From positions 44,929,139-44,993,138 of the forward strand of contig NC_133769.1 of the NCBI RefSeq assembly GCF_003597395.2: DNA of 64,000 nucleotides, read 5' to 3'. The notes beneath the pieces were generated by a model, which was not told the DNA's origin, ran no database searches, and was given only the letters and a program-made list of their open reading frames with translations. This stretch comes from Chelonoidis abingdonii (Eukaryota > Chordata > Testudines > Testudinidae). Below are positions 56,357 to 64,000 of the stretch, piece after piece. The first letter of the stretch is position 1. Each line of letters opens with the position of its first letter. The position numbers were made by a program, and so were the translations under genes.

Positions 56357-57079
56357 ACAGGGGCGGTGAGTCATCTGGGCCCCCTGTGGCTGTGCTCCAG
56401 CAATATTCAGGGCCCAAGGGCCCGACTCCACCAATGTTTGGGACTAGGTCTCTCCCCTGGCTCTGCCTGCTACCCCTGGAGTGTCCCTGCCTGTGCCCTG
56501 GGCAGCTGCCCTGACATTCTGCTGTGCTCCCTTGCTGGCCACTGCTGGCTACAACAAAGGGAGCGGCACCAGCGGCAGGCTGTGGCAGCTGTTGCACCTG
56601 GGGCGGGGGAGGGGGGGGAAGAAGAGGCACACAAGTGATGACAGGCCCTGCCCCCACAGCACCCACTGGCAGATGACTCCAAGGGAGCTTTCTGGAGTCC
56701 TGTCCCCCCGACTGCAGTCACCACTCCTGCCCCACGCTGGGCAAGGGGCACCTCCATCCCCCACTGAACAACGATGAAAAATGTTTGCTGCCTCCTGAAG
56801 AACATCACAAAAGAAGGGGCTACATTTTGTTTTAGTTTTAGAAAGTATTTGCTTTTGAGGGTTATTGATCCAAGAGTGCTTGGTTGTTTCAAAAGAGTAT
56901 TAATAAATTTGATATCCTTAGTGATATTGTGCAATATAGGGAAACTGTTAAATGCTTACAGTCCATTTTACATTTTAAAAAATATCTATCAGCTTACAAG
57001 GCACGTGTGTGGGAGGTGGAGGGGAGGACTTGGACCCATTCTAGGCTCCACCAAAAATTATACAAGCCTGCCACCCCTG
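56357..57079. mobile_element. Non-autonomous hAT element, 723 bp
   Basis: Ends CAGGGGCGGTGAGTCATCTG and GCCTGCCACCCCTG (inverted CAGGGGCGG / CCACCCCTG) are flanked by an exact 8-bp duplication GTTGTCTA at 56,349-56,356 and 57,080-57,087. The left two-fifths is GC-rich with CTCTCCCCTGGCTCTGCCTG; the right part is AT-rich. No transposase domain is present. Frames on both strands here (up to 154 codons) are unsupported. A different hAT subfamily from the CAGGGCCGG elements. Confidence 0.88.
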
Positions 57080-57087
57080 GTTGTCTA

Positions 57088-60000
57088 TCAGGTGAATGTG
57101 AGGTAAGATATGATGAGGGGGACAGAATGGGGAACACAGGGCATGACTAGGATTCACAGAGCAAAATGGGAGGAATGTCGGGAATGGATTAGGGACAAGA
57201 GAGACAGAGGCAGAATGAAAGGTAGTTCACAGTGGAAGGAGTAATTTTGATCTACTTAAAAACACATCGCTCAGTTCTAACTTAATTGTAGACATTCGGG
57301 ATAAGATCTCGACATAGTCAGATAGTCAAATGAAAACCTCTTCTCAAAGTGGAGTGATGATCACAGAAACAGAAAAGGAGAGGAAACAGACAGAATGGTT
57401 ACACCACTGGATAGAAAATACTCTAATGCCATTATATAAATCAGCTGAATCCTCTCCTCTGGAATTCTGTGTTCTTTTCTGACCAACCGATTGCAAAAAG
57501 GTATGACCAATATATAGGCTGTCCAAGGATAGAATATAGAAAAAGTCAAAGTGGATAGCACTGCTCCTAGTAGGAAGATTTCACAAGGTCAGCCATCAGG
57601 TTAGCATCTTCCTGATTAACTTTTCCCTGATATTCTTTTGCATATTCATAACTCAGAAAATACTCTATACCTTCATAAGTCGGTTTTGTTGTATAAGAAG
57701 CTCTGATATTTTCCTGATTTAATCTTCACACAACATACACTTTCCAGTTTCCAAAATTTAGTTTCAGAGACAGCCACTGACATTCCCTTTTCTCCCACCC
57801 CCAAATATCCCTGAGCTGACAGAATGCAACAGTAGGAGGGATGGATTCAGCTGGCAGTTACTTCCTGGCATGCAATTTTAATTAAAGAGTCAGCATGTAT
57901 GCTACAGAAGCCACAGGAGTCAGTAGCTAAGAATGACTAGGATATTCCATGGATAAAAGAAGTAAGAGAAAGGGACAATGAAGCTGTATGTCAGGAGGCT
58001 AATGGAATGTTTACATCCTACTTTACTCCCAATAAATCCTATTTCCAAGGGAAAAACAGACAAATTGCTGTGGTCAAAGACTGCTCAAAAAATACCTACT
58101 TTGTGGAATACAGTCACAGCTCTATTATTGACCCAGGGTAATTCAGCATAAAGGCAACATCTATTTTTCAGACAGGTTCTGCGTTTATACTAGGTTGCAC
58201 ATCAGCGCGATGAGAGCTTTTTCTGATTGGGAACATTCCATTCCTAGTGATTATGCCTGTCATTTAACAGCTGAATTAATATAAGCATAAGAAGCAGATT
58301 TAGCTTGTCTAAAGATCACATACTAAGATATTACAGTTATCAGTTAGTATATTTAATCAGCTCCAAACAGAAGCTTCTTTTCTCTTAGACTGTAGTTATT
58401 ACCTATCTATAAGAATAGTTATTACTTATCACAAGAATGTGGCTTTAAATCATCACTAGTGATTTTTCAAAACTGCATTTTTTTTCTCCTAAGTGTAATG
58501 AATCAGAGCCAAACAGGATAGAGAGGCTGATTCATATCCTGAATTTTCAACAACCATTATTAATCATACAAACATCCTTCCTCAGAAGTGCTGCAAAATC
58601 CTGCTGCAGAAATCTCATTGTTGGCTGTTTTCTCCACTGGCAAAATGTTCAGACATAACTCCAAAAAGTAAGGGATGGAGTTCATGCACCTGTCTTGTTT
58701 TATAACTGCACACATCAATCTGAAGGAACTTGGACTAAAAATAATTTGTGAAAGAAAAAGAAATTAATGTGATATGACTTAAAATGAGAGCCATGAGTTC
58801 GGAGGAGAAAAGAACTGGTGAGGAGCTAGTCTCCCTGTCTGTGTCACTTTCACTTATTAAGAGCTCTCCAGTGAGGAGCATAATTTTTGTCTATAGTGAA
58901 ATAAACTGTAGGGTAAATATTAGGGAAATGAGATAGTTATACACTTGTCAGTCTGAGAGGTCTCATTTCGTTTTAATACAATTTCTTTTGTATAAAAGCA
59001 TTTTAATGTTATCCTTTAGTGTCACAAGTATTACAATATGATTTCATAGCTGCTGACTGCAGGCAAAACACTTTTATTTTTTACTTGCAGAGCAATCAGT
59101 AATGAGTCTCCTCCCTTTTTCTGTTTAAATGCCCTTCCAAATCAGAATCAGTTGAGTGATGTTCAGAACCAGATGACACAATGTGGTTTTGAATATTACC
59201 CATTTATTACATTTCTCATGTTTGATTTCTGGAACTGGAGCAAACTAAAAAGATTTCCTAGACTGAAGACTTTGATGAATCACTTAGATGAACAAAATTA
59301 CTGGACCACATTGTTTAGGCAAACATACAGGCAGAATTTTGTCTGCTGCTTCCCACTGGGTACAACAGAAAGAATCTCCCTGATTCTCTGTACATCCCTG
59401 GCTCAGGATGCTCTAATGTGCACTGGCTGGCAATGGCCCCATAAGGGACCATATGCCAGTTGAAAATTGCCAGAAAGCACTGCATTGCAGCCATTCCTCC
59501 TCCCTGCTCTCCTCACCCACAACGTGCATGCGGCAGAAAAAAGGAGGCGTAAGAGCCAATTTGCCAGCATTATGCCCACTGTGGAATTCACAGCTCATGA
59601 GCAGAGTAGACAAACTACCCCATAATATCTTGTGTGCAAGAATTCATATCAGACATTTCTGCTTCCATAACATTAAAATGTCCATCATGTACCTGATTCT
59701 ACACTGTCCTGAACTGTATTACCCCTTTGCAAAGTGAGCCCAAAGTGTGTGTTAAGTGCCACCACCTGTGAGTGCAGAATTCTGATCTGGTGGCATTTTA
59801 CACCCACCTGCTTTTCAAAGGTATAAGAGACTACGCAAGGTGCAAGGTGGGAGAAGGAGGTCAGTTTGCACAGCCTCTCTCATAGATTGAACGTATCATT
59901 TGATTTTCAATATCCCTGGACAACCGTAAAAGTGAAAGGAAATGTATTTTTGTGCCTGCATGCAGGAAAACGTGATGTGTCCAACATACAGTATTTTCAC

Positions 60001-60700
60001 TGAAGCCAACGTGCTATTTTAAAGCAAAAATATAGAAAAGAGATTATTCATAACAACAGGGTTTTAAGTATTCCAGGTACCTTTTCTGCCCCTACGTTTC
60101 CCTTTTCGACTTCAATTTTTAATTTCCTTTGAACAATAAACTTGCACTATGTGGCCTTCTTATTCAAAGTACTCTGAGTAAGTATTTTACCTCTGAGATT
60201 CTGTGACTAAATCTAGAAACTTGTCAGATATATGAAGGGATGGGTTCCATGTCCAAAAGAGGCTGCAAACCCGAAGAAAAGGGGAGGCAGGGGAAGGGGG
60301 AGAGAAACTGAGCCAAAAAACAGCAGGCTGCACATATTTTCTTCCCTACATTTTGTGTGAAATCATGAAAAAGTTTTATGCATTAATAATAGCTGCCGCG
60401 AGGCAGTTTTAATTTGCCAGAACAGAACCTATTCAATTGCTCACTGTACTGTAGATGGCATGGTTCTTGGATGCATGACAGGAATAATATGTTCACATGG
60501 GTGAACTATTCTTAATTAATTTCTCTGCTGTGGTAGGCACAAATAGGTTTTCCACAGACCTCAAAGATAGAGTAGTGCAGCAGAGTTGGGTAACTTGGGA
60601 TTGTCTACATGTGTGTATGTTCATTTCTACAATTTTGAAATTATAAGTGGAGCTGGTAACATCACCTAATATTAAAGTTGCCCAACACTTCCTATTATAT
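57088..60700. other. Gene-free stretch
   Basis: 3.6 kb in which I recognise no gene and no confident repeat. Frames at 59,152-59,463 (plus), 59,403-59,613 (minus) and 59,453-59,737 (plus) overlap and have no domain. This is the longest quiet stretch in the window. Confidence 0.45.
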
Positions 60701-60706
60701 ATGATA

Positions 60707-61330
60707 CAGCATGGCCAGAGGGCAGCATAAGAGTGTTAGCAGGGGGCCTTATTCCCTGCCAAGGGAGGAAGGTTTGCTTTAGATTAACTAGAACAGCTGC
60801 GGCCAATTAGAGCACCTGACCTCCAGTTAGAGCACCTGAACTCATCATGGATATAAACCTGCTTCAGTTGCAGGACAGGGAGTGTGTGGTATTGAAGAGA
60901 AAGGTTGGATTGGAGCAGAGGTGGCAGGATTGCAGAAAGAAGAGGTTGGTCCAGGAGAGAAGATAAGAAGGTGCTTGGAGGGAGTGTCTGCGGTGGATTT
61001 TGGGAAGCCAAACAGAAACCCTAGTAAAGGGCACCAGGCTTGTATAAGAGAGAAGGTGAGAAGCCATTTTTACTTCATCAAGCTGACGGGTATTGAAGAG
61101 GGAAGTAACCAGGGGAAGAAACCGCTAAGGTCAAGTGGTTCACCACAACCCCGGGCCACTTGGGTTGGGACCGTGGAGTAGAGGCGGCCCGAGGTCCACT
61201 CTCTCTCCACTCCCCTCCTCAAGGACACTAGGGGAGTGATTAAGAATGGTTTCAGAGGCAAGCAATATCACGCCGCCTGAACATCTACCCCGAGAGAAGA
61301 GAATGCGCGAGACCCTCAGAGAACAAGTAC
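60707..61330 (+). repeat. LTR-like repeat with TATA box
   Basis: Text ATGGCCAGAGGGCAGCATAA, GGGGGCCTTATTCCCTGCCA, GCCAATTAGAGCACCTGACC (repeated as CAGTTAGAGCACCTGAACTC) and TGGATATAAACCTGCTTCAG resembles the promoter half of an LTR. TATAAA lies near 60,852. It seems to be interrupted or ended on the right by a CR1 tail at 61,372. Left boundary approximate; no TSD found. Confidence 0.4.
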
Positions 61331-61371
61331 CGGCAATTTGCCACAGGTATTAGAACCCTGTTTTTCATCGA

Positions 61372-62240
61372 TTTCAATAGATTCATAGACTCTATGGAAC
61401 TGGAAGGGACCTCGGAGAGGTCGGATCGATGTCCACTGGCCCTGCCCTCATAGCCAGGACGCAATATACTGTCTAGACCTCCCTGATCAGACATTTATCT
61501 AACCACTCTTAAATATCTCCATGAAGATGAGATTTCCACAATCATCGCCCAATAAAAAAATAAAACAATAGAAAAGAAAAAGAAGAAACACGGGGCATAT
61601 GTTATTCGCAGGTTTAACTACCTCGACAGTTAGGAAATTTTCTAATGTCCAACGCGTGTAAAATCAATCTATGCTGCAGGTTTTAAGCCGCATATGCTTT
61701 CTGTCTTATCATTAGAGCTAAAGGTGACAAGTTTTCTCGCTCCTCCTATGACACTCTTTAGATACCTGAAAACTGCTATCAAGGTCCCAGTCTGCAGGTC
61801 TTCTCTCGTTTTTCCAAATAAAGTAAACCCAATTCTTTCAACCCTTCCTTCATAGGTCATCGTTGCCTCAAGGCGCTTTAATTGCATGGTCATTGTTGCT
61901 CTTCTCTGGACCTCTCCAATTTCTTCACATCTTCTGAAATCGGTGCCAGAACTGGACAGCAATACTCCAGTTGAGGCCTAGACCAGCCGCCAGAGTAGAG
62001 CGGAGAATGACTTCTCGTGTCTTTTCAACACACCTGTTAATGCATCTCCAGAATCACGTTGCTTTTGTTTTGCAACAGGATCACACTGTTGACTCATATT
62101 TAGCTTGTGGTCCACTATGACCCCTAGATCTCTTTCTGCCGTACTCCTTCCTAGACAGTCTCTTCCCATTCTGTATGTGTGAAACTGATCGTTCCTTCCT
62201 AAGTGGAGCACTTTGCATTTGTCTTTATTGAACTTCATCC
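61372..62240 (-). mobile_element. CR1 LINE, 3' portion
   Basis: The left edge holds the CR1 tail (ATTCATAGACTCTATGGAAC, complement of a TCTATGAAT-like octamer) and GGAAGGGACCTCGGAGAGGT. The minus strand contains two ORF2 C-terminal frames: 61,978-62,238 ([40 protein letters not shown]) and 61,669-61,962 (EVQRRATMTMQLKRLEATMT). The frames are shifted relative to each other. A 5'-truncated, inactive copy. Confidence 0.92.
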
Positions 62241-62249
62241 AGTTTCAGT

Positions 62250-62660
62250 TGCTTATAACTTTGGCAGACTACCCATTTGGGCTGAAATCTTACACATCAG
62301 GTGTCTGCCTGAGAATGATTAGTTAGGGAAAATTTTAACCAGAACAGTTCAACCATTTGTAAGAGTGAAGCTAGGGAAAATTATGTTTTTGGCCATTTAA
62401 ATTTGAGTGACCTTTTCTTTCAATGGCTCAGATGTCCCCATGCTTTCAAACAGAGATTTTAAGTTTGACAGTGCAATGGCCTTTGTGAGGGATTGCCTTT
62501 TGCCATGAGCATCAAAATCCAACCAAATTTGGCCAAGACATGAGTCCTTGGAAAAAAAAAATATACATTTTCTCAATAGAAATCTTTTATTTTTAGTATC
62601 TAGAATCTCCAAAGATTGTCTCCTCACTGAGCATGCTCGAGCCTCCTGATGGTGATCAAA
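62250..62660. repeat. Interspersed repeat, class unknown
   Basis: The text TTCAGTTGCTTATAACTTTG, GGCAGACTACCCATTTGGGC, GGCCATTTAAATTTGAG and ATGGCTCAGATGTCCCCATG resembles a mid-repetitive sequence that I associate with reptilian genomes. Class and ends not determined. The 94-codon antisense frame at 62,397-62,681 is unsupported. Confidence 0.3.
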
Positions 62661-62752
62661 CTCTGCATAAGCCACCATCACAGACTGCTCCTATGCATGA
62701 CCAGACTGTGCACGCACTTTCCCCTTCCCTACAGAGGAACTGAATATGATCC

Positions 62753-63680
62753 TGTGATAAATAGGGTGTGGGGGGTAAACTCCCTTTTATGGACACCCAG
62801 CCAGCCAGCTAACTATAAAGTCCCTCTTTGTGGCTGGTCTCTGCTTGCCTTACCTGCAAAGGGTTAACAAAGTCCCCCAGGTAAAGAAAAGAGCACCTGA
62901 CCAAAAGAGCCAATGGGAAGGCTAGAACTTTAAAATTTGGGAAGAAGCTTTCCCTTTATGTCTATGGCTGTTCTCCAGAGAGTGGAGACACAGAGCAGCA
63001 ATGCTGTAAGCAGCTTTAAGTCAGGTATGATCATAAATCATCGGCTCATACCTAGAACTACTTAGCTAGAACTTCCGAATGTGTAGTAGATCAGGAATGT
63101 TTAGAAAGATGTGATTAGGGTTATTTCTGTTTATTTCTCATGGCTAATAGCGTTCTCTGTGATAACCCCGGATGCTTTTATTTGCTTGTAACCTTTAAGC
63201 TGAACCATCAAGAAAGCTATTTTGGGTGCTTAATTTTTGGAATTGCTCTTTTAAAATCTAGCAAAAGACTAAGTTCCAGATGTATTTTCCTTCTTTTTTG
63301 TTTTTAATAAAATTTACCTTTTTTAAGAACAGGATTGAAATTTTGGTGTCCTAAGGGGTTTGTGCATGTTGTTTGATTAGCTGGTAGCAATAGTTAATTT
63401 CCTTTGTTTTCTTTCTCAGCTGTTCCCTGGGATGTGTGGGTGTGGCTGTGAAAGGACTTGAGGGTATTCCACAGGGAGGAATTCCCAAGTGCTCCTTCCT
63501 GGGCCCTTTTTTTTTTTTTTTTTTCTTTTCTTTTCTTTTCATTTCGGTGGTGGCAGCATTTACCTAGCCAAGGTCAGAGAAAAGCTGTCACTTTGGGACT
63601 GACATGTATTAATTTTTAAAATCCTTCCAGGCCCCCACCTTCTGCACTCAAAGTGCCAGAGTGGGGATTCAGCCTTGACA
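62753..63680 (+). mobile_element. Solo LTR, 928 bp, plus strand
   Basis: Starts TGTGATAAATAGGGTGTGGG and ends CAGCCTTGACA, flanked by an exact 5-bp duplication GATCC at 62,748-62,752 and 63,681-63,685. U3 contains ACCTGCAAAGGGTTAACAAA, CACCTGACCAAAAGAGCCAA (a CCAAT-type element) and the sequence around TTTCCCTTTATGTCTATGGC. A polyadenylation signal AATAAA lies at 63,306-63,311. The shared U3 block with the LTR at 40,842-41,763 (minus strand) indicates related LTR subfamilies. No internal region remains. Confidence 0.85.
63507..63540. repeat. T18 run followed by (CTTTT)n
   Basis: Eighteen T residues at 63,507-63,524, then three CTTTT repeats to 63,540, within the U5-side part of the solo LTR. 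Its length is likely polymorphic. Confidence 0.9.
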
Positions 63681-63685
63681 GATCC

Positions 63686-64000
63686 CTCCAGTCCAGGACT
63701 ACTGGGGGCCATGGTGGACTCTGTCTGTAGTGGCTGCTCTAGGCCAGAGCGGGGCCAGTGTCTCCTATCTTCTCAGTGACCCACCTGTTGTCACCTGGAC
63801 AGCGTGCAGGAGAATGCTGTCCGAGTGAAGTGTGGAGCAGACAAAAGCCAGACGGGGGGGCATGAAAGGAATAGATTTGGACAAGGAGTGGGACCAGACT
63901 GTAATAAAGAAGGAAGAGAAACAAGGACTGGTTGGGCAAGGAGACTGGAGCCGGGGTGGGGGTTGAGGAGTAAAACAAGGGGGTCTGAAACCCAGTGTGT
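63686..64000. other. Gene-free edge
   Basis: No gene or repeat recognised. The antisense frame at 63,739-63,978 has no domain and the window ends here. Confidence 0.4.

Noticed and set aside
56355..56934. Frames of 95-154 codons on both strands
   Set aside because: All lie across the boundary or GC-rich half of a hAT element.
1..64000. CRISPR array, bacterial operon or prophage
   Set aside because: No spaced short repeats, Shine-Dalgarno-linked genes or dense coding; everything points to vertebrate nuclear DNA.

Overview
This window looks like nuclear DNA of a non-avian sauropsid, most likely a turtle. That is inferred from the repeats: abundant CR1 LINEs in both orientations, tRNA-headed SINEs of the turtle 'Cry' type (18.2 and 48.9 kb), non-autonomous hAT elements with CAGGGCCGG ends, short foldback DNA elements, Penelope-like element (PLE) sequence and several LTR families. 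No host protein-coding exon, tRNA gene or rRNA gene could be supported. Almost every longer open frame is a decayed retroelement frame, an antisense shadow, or an open frame in GC-rich or low-complexity DNA. Coordinates of repeats whose ends carry no target-site duplication (TSD) are approximate.

Layout. 0-9 kb: mostly quiet DNA, a PLE-derived foldback with a 13-bp TSD (2.1 kb), a 1-kb foldback with a nested MITE (6.7-7.8 kb) and a transposase-like fragment (8.2 kb). 9-13.6 kb: a CR1 piece, then a GC-rich 1.4-kb element flanked by CCTTG, bounded by identical 39-bp direct repeats and holding a ~90-bp tandem array; next to it a ~50-bp tandem array with a three-unit higher order. 13-19 kb: foldbacks, an LTR-like repeat and a SINE. 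19.6-23.8 kb: two CR1 copies head to tail on the minus strand, one carrying a MITE. 25-27.7 kb: a CR1 tail, a MITE and an LTR-like repeat with a short tandem array. 29.3-34.4 kb: a nearly full-length plus-strand CR1 whose ORF1 is split by a hAT element. 36-43.5 kb: a MITE, LTR-like repeats, a Ty3/Gypsy RNase H fossil and a solo LTR (40,842-41,763, TSD AAGGG). 44.8-49.1 kb: two hAT elements, a broken coding region resembling an uncharacterised multi-copy metazoan protein family, and a SINE. 51.6-52.1 kb: a U2 snRNA 5' segment fused to a CR1 fragment. 52.2-54.4 kb: a PLE with RT and GIY-YIG remnants, inverted ends and a 12-bp TSD. 54.8-57.1 kb: an LTR with a nested PLE derivative, then another hAT element. 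60.7-63.7 kb: an LTR-like repeat, a CR1 3' part and a solo LTR (62,753-63,680, TSD GATCC).

How the parts relate: the window is a record of transposition. CR1 reverse transcriptase is the probable machinery behind the SINE copies and the U2-CR1 fusion. An absent hAT transposase mobilised the four hAT elements. A PLE mobilised both itself and shortened, foldback-only relatives. All recognised coding regions are broken by stops, frameshifts or insertions.
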